Assembly: GCA_017622155.1 (NCBI GenBank)
Contig: JAGARS010000120.1
Span: 1 to 5,050, forward strand
From: Peptococcaceae bacterium
Lineage (GTDB): Bacteria > Bacillota > Peptococcia > Peptococcales > Peptococcaceae
Length of the DNA stretch: 5,050 bases
Reading direction: 5' to 3'
This document shows, one piece after another, positions 1-5,050 of this stretch (position 1 is the stretch's first letter; each line of letters begins with the position of its first letter). Made by a program: the position numbers and the translations under genes. The notes below the pieces were generated by a model. The model searched no databases. It saw only the letters and a program-made list of their open reading frames with translations, and was not told the DNA's origin.

Positions 1-50
1 CCAGATTTAATATCTATCCTTATATATCATAGTATATACAAAAGCTCTCC

Positions 51-98
51 AAAAATCAAAAGTTTTATGCATTGCAATGTATAAAACTTTTGATTTTT
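51..98 (+). terminator. Long AT-rich hairpin, possible terminator of a rightward gene outside the window
   Basis: Positions 51-68 and 81-98 are perfect 18-base inverted repeats (A-rich left arm, T-rich right arm). The 12 bases between them are themselves nearly palindromic, so the fold can continue to a loop of about four bases. The one imperfect pair, 69 with 80, is G-U in a rightward transcript but C-A in a leftward one, which slightly favours a + strand RNA. The run of T at 94-98 lies inside the right arm rather than after it, and there is no GC-rich core, so this is not a textbook terminator. It could end a gene converging from the left. Bases 1-50 show no feature I can support. Confidence 0.5.
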
Positions 99-109
99 AC
101 ATGCTTTTC

Positions 110-158
110 GCATAATAAAAACCGCACCTGCGAGATTTTTTCTCACAAGTACGGTTTT
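110..158 (-). terminator. Rho-independent terminator of the lipoprotein-MBOAT-DHHW operon
   Basis: The arms 118-135 and 141-158 form an 18-pair stem around a five-base loop, beginning 15 bases past the DHHW stop codon. Three positions (125/151, 128/148, 131/145) are C-A mismatches when read rightward but G-U pairs in a leftward transcript, so the stem is continuous only in minus-strand RNA. In that direction the stem ends in GCGG followed by UUUUUAUUAU, the expected U-tract. Position, orientation and pairing all agree on a terminator for the leftward operon. Confidence 0.9.
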
Positions 159-172
159 ATCCATTTATATGC

Positions 173-1270
173 TTATTTGAATGCTGTTTCGTTGTTGAGC
201 ACGGAGGTGCTGTGCAGGAATAATACGTCCTGATTGTCAAATGTGACATAGCTGCCAATCATGCTCTGGTGCAAATAACGGGCATCCAGCAGTGTGATTT
301 TGGCATAGCCTTCTGCCAGCAACGGCGCAATGCTGCTGCCGAAGGAATCACGGAAGATAACCAGCTCTTTGTCTGTATCGGCATTCGGATTTTCAATGGT
401 AATAACCGACAAGGAACCGCCCAGGAACATTTCGTACGGGTCACGGTCTACGGCTTTGTCCATATCGTACATAGACATGGGTTTATTATTCTGATGGTCA
501 TACACGATGCAGTTGTCCAATGTGTCATTGGTCAGATAGGTAATGGTGTCTGCATCTACAGGCAGGCCCAATTGGCCATAATATACGCCATAGAATGGGT
601 TGTCCAGGGTCTGTGCTGTATATTCTGTGTTTACATTCGCCCCCATAGCACCGGCCAAATGTTCAGCCACATCTACAATACAATGCTGCTGCCAGTGGGT
701 GTCTGTTTTGTAATAGTCCTCAATGGAAAGCAGCTGGAAGATGTCAATATACTGCATATAGTCTGCCCCGGCATGCATTTTGTCGCGCAGTGCATCGTAA
801 TCCAGTACAGGATAGCCATTCTGCTCTGCCAAAAAATAATTCTTGTCCGGAATCATGGCATAATATACCTGTACATCGGAATCTTTCATATACGTATCGT
901 AAATGGAGGCAAACTTGTTCACCGCCTGCTGCAGTGCTTTTTCGTTCAGCGGATACTCCAGCTCGCTAATGTAATCATCAGCAATATAGATGCCGTTGTT
1001 ATCTTTCTGCCCAAGCACATATTTGCTTACCACCGCTTTGATACTGCGAAACTCATCACGCAATGGAAACTGATCCAACGTGTATTCCTCAAATTTGCTC
1101 ATAAAGCTGCCGTTTGCCAGTGTCTGTGCATTCAATGTCGGAAACTGATCCAATGGACGACGTTCTGTAGCCGAAAAGGCGTCGGCAGGTTTCAGCCAGC
1201 AGACAACAGATAATCCGAAGAACAGCACTGCAAATACACAGGTATATATCATATGTTTTTTCTGTTTCAT
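173..1270 (-). CDS. DHHW/AlgJ-like membrane-anchored protein, probable partner of the MBOAT acyltransferase
   Basis: This 365-residue protein has a short basic N-terminus and one hydrophobic segment (about residues 8-26), so the bulk probably lies outside the membrane. Family marks are E36-R-R-x-L...F-P44 just after the membrane segment, F-P-L-R-D-E-F at 68-74, K-T-D-T-H-W at 188-193 (the position that names the DHHW family, here with T in place of the first H), and F-R-D-S-F at 306-310. In AlgJ/AlgX-type SGNH-like enzymes an Asp-x-His pair and a Ser form the catalytic triad; D190, H192 and S309 are the matching residues by inference. The likely role is final acyl transfer to a secreted or cell-wall glycan, with the acyl group supplied by the upstream MBOAT protein. 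The ATG lies 11 bases from a strong AAGGAGG. It is the last gene of the operon, followed by a terminator. The substrate is unknown. Confidence 0.9.
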   Translation of the reverse strand: MKQKKHMIYTCVFAVLFFGLSVVCWLKPADAFSATERRPLDQFPTLNAQTLANGSFMSKFEEYTLDQFPLRDEFRSIKAVVSKYVLGQKDNNGIYIADDYISELEYPLNEKALQQAVNKFASIYDTYMKDSDVQVYYAMIPDKNYFLAEQNGYPVLDYDALRDKMHAGADYMQYIDIFQLLSIEDYYKTDTHWQQHCIVDVAEHLAGAMGANVNTEYTAQTLDNPFYGVYYGQLGLPVDADTITYLTNDTLDNCIVYDHQNNKPMSMYDMDKAVDRDPYEMFLGGSLSVITIENPNADTDKELVIFRDSFGSSIAPLLAEGYAKITLLDARYLHQSMIGSYVTFDNQDVLFLHSTSVLNNETAFK

Positions 1271-1281
1271 ATGCTATGCCG

Positions 1282-1288
1282 CCTCCTT
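1282..1288 (-). promoter_or_regulatory. Ribosome binding site of the DHHW gene, overlapping the MBOAT stop codon
   Basis: The minus strand reads AAGGAGG here, a full Shine-Dalgarno match, 11 bases before the DHHW ATG. Its first two bases are the last two of the TAA stop codon (1287-1289) of the MBOAT gene, so ribosomes ending MBOAT translation sit on this site. This supports coupled translation and fixes the DHHW start. Confidence 0.85.
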
Positions 1289-2705
1289 AAAATCTGAAAT
1301 ACAGGAACGGATTGAATGAGCCGTCCACCAGAAATGCTGTGGAAATGATAAACAGTGCTATCAGCACAGCCAATTCTACTATGGTTGCAGCTGCCGTACC
1401 CAAAGTGCTTTCTGTCCATTGTGCAGTCATTATTTTGCTGGCAATCTGTTTCACCGCAGGAGTAGCGCCTACAAGAGCCAATATCAGCAAAATAGCATAA
1501 CTGCGCAGATAGTACAATGTTTCTGCTGTGATAAGCGGAATATCACCGAAGCCAAACATAGCCCCGATATAGGCAAACGCTGCACCCATATCCGCCGCAT
1601 CAAAAATGACAAAGCTGATGACACTGGCAAGCAGCACATAGCCATGTACCAGTACTTTCGGCATACGTTCCATATATTTCAGCATAAAGAACTTTTCAAT
1701 TACCAAAAGCAGTGCAAAATACAGCCCCCAGATGATAAAGTTCCATGCTGCCCCATGCCAGAACCCGGTGAGAAACCACACCACAAAAATATTGAACAGG
1801 TGACGGCCTTTGCTCACGCGATTGCCGCCCAGCGGGATATAGATATAATCCCGGAACCAGCTTCCCAGCGAGATATGCCATCTGCGCCAGAATTCTGTGA
1901 CGCTTTTCGAAATATAAGGGTAGTTGAAGTTCTCCATAAATTTGAACCCAAACATACGCCCAAGCCCAATGGCCATATCACTGTAGCCGGAGAAGTCAAA
2001 GTAAATCTGCAGCGATACGGATACCGCATACATCCAGAAAAACAGTACGGACTGTTCACCGGATGACTGAAAAATATCGCACAGTTCGCCCAATTGGTTG
2101 GCAATGAGCACCTTTTTGGATAAACCAACGATGAAACGGCGAATGCCGTATGCAATGTCATCAAACCGATGCACTCTTTTTTTTAGCTGTTCGGCAATAT
2201 CGGTATAACGCACAATCGGCCCTGCAATCAGCTGCGGAAACATGGCAATATAAGTAGCCAGATTCAAAAAATTTCGCTGCGCTGCGGCATTTCCTCTATA
2301 TACATCGATGATATAGCTAATCAGCTGAAATGTGTAAAAGCTGATACCGATTGGCAATGCCACTTTCAAAAGCGGCAGGGAAAGCCCCGTTGCCGCATTG
2401 ACATTACTGATAAAAAAGTCAGCGTATTTGAAATAGCCAAGAAAGCCCACACTGATGACTACAGAAGCAATCATACAATATTTGGCCTTCGCTGTACCGC
2501 GATATTTTTCAATCAGAAGGCCAAATAAATAGCCCAGTATCACGGAAACTGCCATCAGCAGTACAAGCTTTGGCTCACCCCACGCATAAAAAACAAGGCT
2601 TGCTAAAAGCAAGACCATGTTTTTGCATTTTGCCGGTGCAATTGCATAACACAACAGCACTACCGGCAAAAAATAATATAAAAATGGAATACTGGAGAAT
2701 ACCAT
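1287..2705 (-). CDS. MBOAT family O-acyltransferase (AlgI/DltB-like)
   Basis: This 472-residue polytopic membrane protein has the full set of bacterial MBOAT marks: an N-terminus MVFSSIPFLYYFLP typical of AlgI-like members, P-I-G-I-S-F-Y-T-F-Q (118-127), F-P-Q-L-I-A-G-P-I-V-R-Y (156-167), D-F-S-G-Y-S-D-M-A-I-G (237-247), E-F-W-R-R-W-H-I-S-L (271-280, with H277) and T-G-F-W-H-G-A-A-W-N (313-322). H317 corresponds to the family's invariant catalytic histidine. Length matches AlgI-like proteins and the C-terminal N-P-F-L-Y-F-R-F is normal, so the gene is intact. By family it takes an acyl group from a cytoplasmic donor and passes it across the membrane, here probably to the DHHW partner encoded next. 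DltB is less likely because no dltA, dltC or dltD neighbour is seen. The start lies 7 bases after the lipoprotein stop and has no clear Shine-Dalgarno, suggesting translational coupling. Acyl group and target are not determinable here. Confidence 0.95.
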   Translation of the reverse strand: MVFSSIPFLYYFLPVVLLCYAIAPAKCKNMVLLLASLVFYAWGEPKLVLLMAVSVILGYLFGLLIEKYRGTAKAKYCMIASVVISVGFLGYFKYADFFISNVNAATGLSLPLLKVALPIGISFYTFQLISYIIDVYRGNAAAQRNFLNLATYIAMFPQLIAGPIVRYTDIAEQLKKRVHRFDDIAYGIRRFIVGLSKKVLIANQLGELCDIFQSSGEQSVLFFWMYAVSVSLQIYFDFSGYSDMAIGLGRMFGFKFMENFNYPYISKSVTEFWRRWHISLGSWFRDYIYIPLGGNRVSKGRHLFNIFVVWFLTGFWHGAAWNFIIWGLYFALLLVIEKFFMLKYMERMPKVLVHGYVLLASVISFVIFDAADMGAAFAYIGAMFGFGDIPLITAETLYYLRSYAILLILALVGATPAVKQIASKIMTAQWTESTLGTAAATIVELAVLIALFIISTAFLVDGSFNPFLYFRF

Positions 2706-2712
2706 GATGGAA

Positions 2713-3294
2713 TTACATCAGGCTTTCTTCTACAACTACTTCAGCAGCGCCTTCGTAAGCTGCCAGCAGTTTGGTCTGGAAGGTGTCGATCAGTTCGCCA
2801 TTGCCATATGCGGATACTACATAGCTGTCGCTTACCTGTACGATAATCAGAGTTTCAGGGAAACCGCACATCCAGTGGTTGTTCATTACTTTATCTTTGA
2901 TAGCATCTACAACTGCGCTCATATCAGCTGCGTCAGCTACATGGTAAGCACCAGCTGTGAATGTATTTGCATTCATCATATGCATCATAGAAGCTGCGTC
3001 ATCAATTTTATCAGCAGATGCAGCAGGGAAGTTTAACAGTGCTTCCAACTCTTCTGCTTTGCTTACGTCAAATTTTGCAGGACCTTCCATGCTCATGTTT
3101 TCGGAGTCACCGCCGCCAACAGGGAACATTTCATCTTCTTCATAAGCGCCCCATACAGTGGTCAGGATTTCAGCAGCATCAGCAATTTCCACAGTACCTG
3201 CGTTGCTGTCTTTGCCACCGCCACAAGCAGCCAGGCACAGAGCCAGCATTGCTACCAATAATACACTTGCAATTTTTTTCATGTTTCTTTTCAT
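2713..3294 (-). CDS. Secreted lipoprotein of unrecognised family
   Basis: This 193-residue protein starts with a lipoprotein signal: basic residues at 2-7, a hydrophobic stretch at 8-20, and the lipobox L21-A22-A23-C24, so C24 should be lipidated and the protein anchored on the outer face of the membrane. The mature part starts with G-G-G-K-D-S, is acidic, and has a Met-rich patch M-M-H-M-M (103-107). A C-terminal section (about 111-182) looks like alternating helix and strand, including W141-M-C-G-F-P146. I do not recognise the family; the C-terminal half loosely recalls small clostridial lipoproteins such as DUF4358, but this is weak. All 14 glycine codons are GGC or GGT and lysines are AAA, a pattern typical of strongly expressed genes. 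The first ATG was chosen because AAAGGAG (3307-3313) lies 12 bases upstream; the Met at residue 5 would be too far from it. It heads the operon with the MBOAT and DHHW genes, which suggests an envelope accessory role. Confidence 0.85.
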   Translation of the reverse strand: MKRNMKKIASVLLVAMLALCLAACGGGKDSNAGTVEIADAAEILTTVWGAYEEDEMFPVGGGDSENMSMEGPAKFDVSKAEELEALLNFPAASADKIDDAASMMHMMNANTFTAGAYHVADAADMSAVVDAIKDKVMNNHWMCGFPETLIIVQVSDSYVVSAYGNGELIDTFQTKLLAAYEGAAEVVVEESLM

Positions 3295-3415
3295 GATTGT
3301 TTGAATCTCCTTTGAATTTTTAATAGTTGTTTTATTTTATAAACAGCACCGCAAATTACGATGCCATTCTATAAACGTAAAAGATGCAGAAAAAGTTCCC
3401 GAAATAAATTATTTT
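3295..3415 (-). promoter_or_regulatory. Leader of the lipoprotein-MBOAT-DHHW operon with weak promoter candidate
   Basis: This 121-base AT-rich gap between the GT51 stop and the lipoprotein start carries a clear ribosome binding site (AAAGGAG at 3307-3313). The best promoter candidate I can find is TTTACG (3376-3381) and TAATTT (3353-3358), 17 bases apart, which match the housekeeping consensus at only 4 and 3 of 6 positions. A short inverted repeat (TGTTT at 3328-3332, AAACA at 3341-3345) lies in the leader. A 16-base AT palindrome (3411-3426) spans the GT51 stop codon but lacks a GC stem, so it is not a good terminator. An operon promoter here is likely by position only. Confidence 0.35.
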
Positions 3416-4150
3416 TTATAAAAAATTTTCCGGACACTGCTGTAATATTTCTTTTGCCTGCTGCGCTGTCAGAAATTTATGCTTTACCATTGCATCCAGC
3501 ACTTGAGCCTGCCGCTTTCGTGCAAGTTCAGGATTTTTGGTAGGTGCATATGCTGACGGCGCATTGGGCAGCCCGGCCAGCAAAGTACATTCCCATGCAT
3601 TCAGCTCCGCTACCGCTTTGCCGAAATATCCGGCACCGGCATCAGCCAGCGTGTAATATCCATTGCCATAGTAAATACTATTGATATACAGCTCCAATAT
3701 CTCGTCTTTGGTACAATGCTGTTCAATCTCTCGCACCATAAACACTTCTGCAATTTTTCGTGTAAACAGTTTCTTCTGTGTAAAGAACTGATTTTTGCAC
3801 AACTGCTGCGTAATGGTACTGCCTCCTGCTGCCAGCCTGCGTTCCCGAATATCACGCACCACAGCCTCTGCAATGGCCAGCAGATCTATCCCTTTATGCT
3901 GATAAAACCGCGGATCCTCCACAGCCAGCACAGCATTTTTATAAATCTGCGGCACCTGTGACAAACTGATATAAGAAGCCTGTGCCTGAATATCTCGAAT
4001 CACCGCTGCAATGGGACGTTCCGACAATGCTCGCTGATAAGTCTGATATCCGCCTGCAGTCAGCAGTACTGCTGCAAGTAAAGCAAACGCTATCGCCATT
4101 GCCGCACAGGTTTTCACCCAGTGCATCAGCTTACACATAAGTTTCCGCAT
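3416..4150 (-). CDS. Monofunctional GT51 peptidoglycan glycosyltransferase
   Basis: This 244-residue protein has one N-terminal membrane segment (about residues 14-33) followed by a complete family 51 glycosyltransferase domain facing outside. It polymerises lipid II into glycan strands. All five conserved motifs are visible: E78-D-P-R-F-Y-Q-H-K-G (E78 is the expected catalytic glutamate), G109-G-S-T-I-T-Q-Q-L-C-K-N, R131-K-I-A-E-V, K148-D-E-I-L-E-L-Y-I-N (second conserved Glu region), and L191-A-G-L-P-N-A-P-S. There is no penicillin-binding transpeptidase domain and the protein ends soon after the GT51 fold, so it is of the monofunctional MtgA type with about the same length as E. coli MtgA, not a truncated class A PBP. 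The start is supported by AAAGGCGG (4158-4165), about 7 bases upstream. It has its own likely promoter and is divergent from spoVT. I give no symbol because names for clostridial members vary. Confidence 0.95.
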   Translation of the reverse strand: MRKLMCKLMHWVKTCAAMAIAFALLAAVLLTAGGYQTYQRALSERPIAAVIRDIQAQASYISLSQVPQIYKNAVLAVEDPRFYQHKGIDLLAIAEAVVRDIRERRLAAGGSTITQQLCKNQFFTQKKLFTRKIAEVFMVREIEQHCTKDEILELYINSIYYGNGYYTLADAGAGYFGKAVAELNAWECTLLAGLPNAPSAYAPTKNPELARKRQAQVLDAMVKHKFLTAQQAKEILQQCPENFL

Positions 4151-4218
4151 GATGATACCGCCTTTCAGCCGAATTATCGTTTACCGGCATGACAACAGTA
4201 TCCCCGCTTTCCTGCTTG

Positions 4219-4248
4219 ATTATAGCACAGGGCACTGCACTTTGCCAT
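4219..4248 (-). promoter_or_regulatory. Extended -10 promoter for the GT51 gene
   Basis: On the minus strand a perfect TATAAT (4219-4224) is preceded by TGC (4225-4227), giving the extended -10 form TGnTATAAT. An imperfect -35 box, ATGGCA (4243-4248, 4 of 6 consensus bases), lies 18 bases upstream. Transcription would begin near 4212, leaving a leader of about 60 bases before the GT51 start codon. This is a housekeeping-sigma pattern pointing at the GT51 gene; no start site has been measured. Confidence 0.65.
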
Positions 4249-4403
4249 CTCATATTTCTTCCATAAATATATCTATAGCAAAACCAGCAGCAATATACAG
4301 TCCTCTTCCATATTTTGTACAGAAACACAATACATATATTTTGCCAAAAAGCAAATACTTTATGTAGCAGGAAACAACGAACATCTGAAAGGAGCAATTG
4401 CAA
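4249..4403 (+). promoter_or_regulatory. Upstream region of spoVT, no confident promoter
   Basis: This AT-rich stretch must carry the rightward promoter of spoVT. In Bacillus subtilis spoVT is transcribed by the forespore sigma factor SigG, but I could not find a well-spaced SigG or housekeeping pair. CATAAAT (4262-4268) and CATATAT (4333-4339) resemble the -10 element of sporulation promoters, but neither has a matching -35 at the right distance. AAAGGAG (4388-4394) is the ribosome binding site of spoVT, 9 bases before the ATG at 4404, and decides that start over the in-frame TTG at 4398. Confidence 0.45.
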
Positions 4404-4961
4404 ATGAAAGCAACTGGCATTGTGCGTAGAATTGATGACCTGGGCAGGGTGGTCATTCCGAAAGAAATCCGTCGTACTTTGAGAATTCGCGAGGGGGACC
4501 CGCTGGAAATCTTTGTGGACCATGATGGAGAAGTGATTCTGAAAAAGTATTCGCCCATCGGTGAGTTAGGCGAGTTTGCGCAGGAATATGCCGATTCGTT
4601 ATACGAAGCCACCGGATACCTGACGCTTATCACCGACCGCGACCAGGTGATTGCGGTAGCGGGCGGGTCAAAGAAAGAATTTTTGAACCAGTCTATCGGT
4701 GCTGCTGCTGAAAAAGTGATGGAAGAGCGCAAAGCGGTGTCTGTGTCTGATACCGGTATTCATGCTTTATTTCGCGGCACCAGCGACAACGGTATCGAAC
4801 GAACGCTGCATACACAGATTATAGCACCGATTATTGCAGAAGGGGATCCAATCGGCAGTGTGATCATTGCGTCGAAAGACACCTCTGCAAAACTGGGCGA
4901 ACTGGAATTAAAGCTGGCGGAAACTGCCGCATCATTTTTAGCCAAACAAATGGAGCAATAA
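4404..4961 (+). CDS. spoVT: Stage V sporulation protein T, AbrB-type transcription factor
   Basis: This 185-residue regulator has an N-terminal AbrB/SpoVT swapped-hairpin DNA-binding domain (about residues 1-50), containing G5-I-V-R-R-I-D-D-L-G-R-V-V-I-P-K and E21-I-R-R-T-L-R-I-R-E-G-D, followed by a C-terminal GAF-like domain (about 56-185) ending in F-L-A-K-Q-M-E-Q. From memory both ends match B. subtilis SpoVT (178 residues) closely, so the identification is firm. SpoVT acts as a tetramer in the forespore, adjusting SigG-dependent genes for spore coat, cortex and germination; its GAF domain is thought to sense a small ligand. The ATG at 4404 is preferred because AAAGGAG is well spaced and family members begin MKATG; starting at the TTG at 4398 would add two residues. 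The middle of the GAF domain (about 95-140) differs most from the Bacillus protein as I recall it. It stands alone, followed by a hairpin. Confidence 0.97.
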   Translation: MKATGIVRRIDDLGRVVIPKEIRRTLRIREGDPLEIFVDHDGEVILKKYSPIGELGEFAQEYADSLYEATGYLTLITDRDQVIAVAGGSKKEFLNQSIGAAAEKVMEERKAVSVSDTGIHALFRGTSDNGIERTLHTQIIAPIIAEGDPIGSVIIASKDTSAKLGELELKLAETAASFLAKQMEQ

Positions 4962-4967
4962 AAAAGT

Positions 4968-5015
4968 CAGGATTGTTTCGCTATCATTGGGTCACATGAT
5001 TACGAAACAATCCTG
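4968..5015. terminator. Hairpin terminator after spoVT, probably bidirectional
   Basis: Positions 4968-4980 and 5003-5015 are a perfect 13-base inverted repeat beginning 7 bases after the spoVT stop. A second short stem (4983-4987 with 4996-5000) stacks inside it across a two-by-two internal loop. Rightward, the stem is followed by a moderately T-rich tail (TTCTTATTGTT). Leftward, it is followed by ACTTTTTTATT, a better U-tract that overlaps the spoVT stop codon. The element can therefore end spoVT and also a leftward gene coming from beyond the right edge. Bases 5016-5050 show nothing else I can support. Confidence 0.8.
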
Positions 5016-5050
5016 TTCTTATTGTTATGGTACTTTATCGTGTTGTTTTA

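Noticed and set aside
1..84. Frame 1 is open from the left edge to a TAA at 82-84, possibly the tail of a gene
   Set aside because: It is only 27 codons, very AT-rich, and its second half is the arm of the long hairpin, so coding is unlikely.
269..1213. Rightward 314-codon open frame opposite the DHHW gene
   Set aside because: It lies wholly antisense to a gene with clear family motifs, its translation is rich in Cys, His and Ile with no domain pattern, and no ribosome binding site precedes it. It is a shadow frame.
1419..2066. Rightward 215-codon open frame opposite the MBOAT gene
   Set aside because: It is antisense to the conserved catalytic core of MBOAT, and its composition (many His, Gln, Lys and Pro) is what antisense reading of membrane-protein codons gives.
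3411..3426. Sixteen-base perfect AT palindrome at the end of the GT51 gene, considered as a terminator
   Set aside because: It consists only of A and T, leaves almost no loop, overlaps coding sequence, and has no U-tract beyond it in the leftward direction.
3416..4150. Possibility that the GT51 gene is a truncated class A penicillin-binding protein
   Set aside because: No transpeptidase remnant is apparent in the 121 bases after the stop codon, and the length matches complete monofunctional enzymes.
4340..4355. Short inverted repeat TTTGC and GCAAA upstream of spoVT, considered as an operator
   Set aside because: Five-base arms in AT-rich DNA are expected by chance and nothing ties it to a known regulator.
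4398..4403. TTG start for spoVT six bases upstream of the ATG
   Set aside because: It would sit only 3 bases after the GGAG core, and family members begin at the downstream Met.
4131..4523. Leftward open frame across the spoVT-GT51 spacer and the start of spoVT
   Set aside because: It overlaps the conserved DNA-binding domain of spoVT on the other strand and the GT51 start, and the translation shows no domain.

Overview
The window reads as an ordinary chromosomal segment of a spore-forming member of the Firmicutes, most likely class Clostridia; Oscillospirales is a guess. The best evidence is a near-canonical spoVT gene. Strong AAGGAGG-type ribosome binding sites, moderate GC with AT-rich spacers, and the pairing of an MBOAT acyltransferase with a DHHW protein fit this. 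No rRNA, tRNA, CRISPR array, IS element or phage gene is visible.

Layout: positions 1-172 are non-coding and hold two hairpins. One (118-158) is the rho-independent terminator of the leftward operon. The other (51-98) is a long AT-rich palindrome, possibly the terminator of a rightward gene lying outside the window. Next come four leftward (minus-strand) genes, listed in order of transcription: a monofunctional GT51 peptidoglycan glycosyltransferase (3416-4150), a small secreted lipoprotein of unrecognised family (2713-3294), an MBOAT O-acyltransferase (1287-2705) and a DHHW/AlgJ-like membrane-anchored protein (173-1270). The last three are packed 7 and 16 bases apart and form one operon ending at the 118-158 terminator. 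The GT51 gene is 121 bases upstream of the lipoprotein gene with no convincing terminator between them, so read-through is possible. The spoVT gene (4404-4961) runs rightward, divergent from the GT51 gene, and ends in a hairpin with T-rich flanks on both sides.

How the genes work together: MBOAT and DHHW partners resemble the AlgI and AlgJ/AlgX pair of alginate acetylation. One moves an acyl group across the membrane, and the other transfers it to an extracytoplasmic glycan. The lipoprotein is probably an envelope accessory of this pair, but its role is unknown. The GT51 enzyme polymerises lipid II into glycan strands, so the leftward genes share a cell-envelope theme. SpoVT is a developmental transcription factor; whether it controls its divergent neighbour cannot be told from sequence. 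I found no clear sign of an undescribed system. The lipoprotein is the least explained gene.
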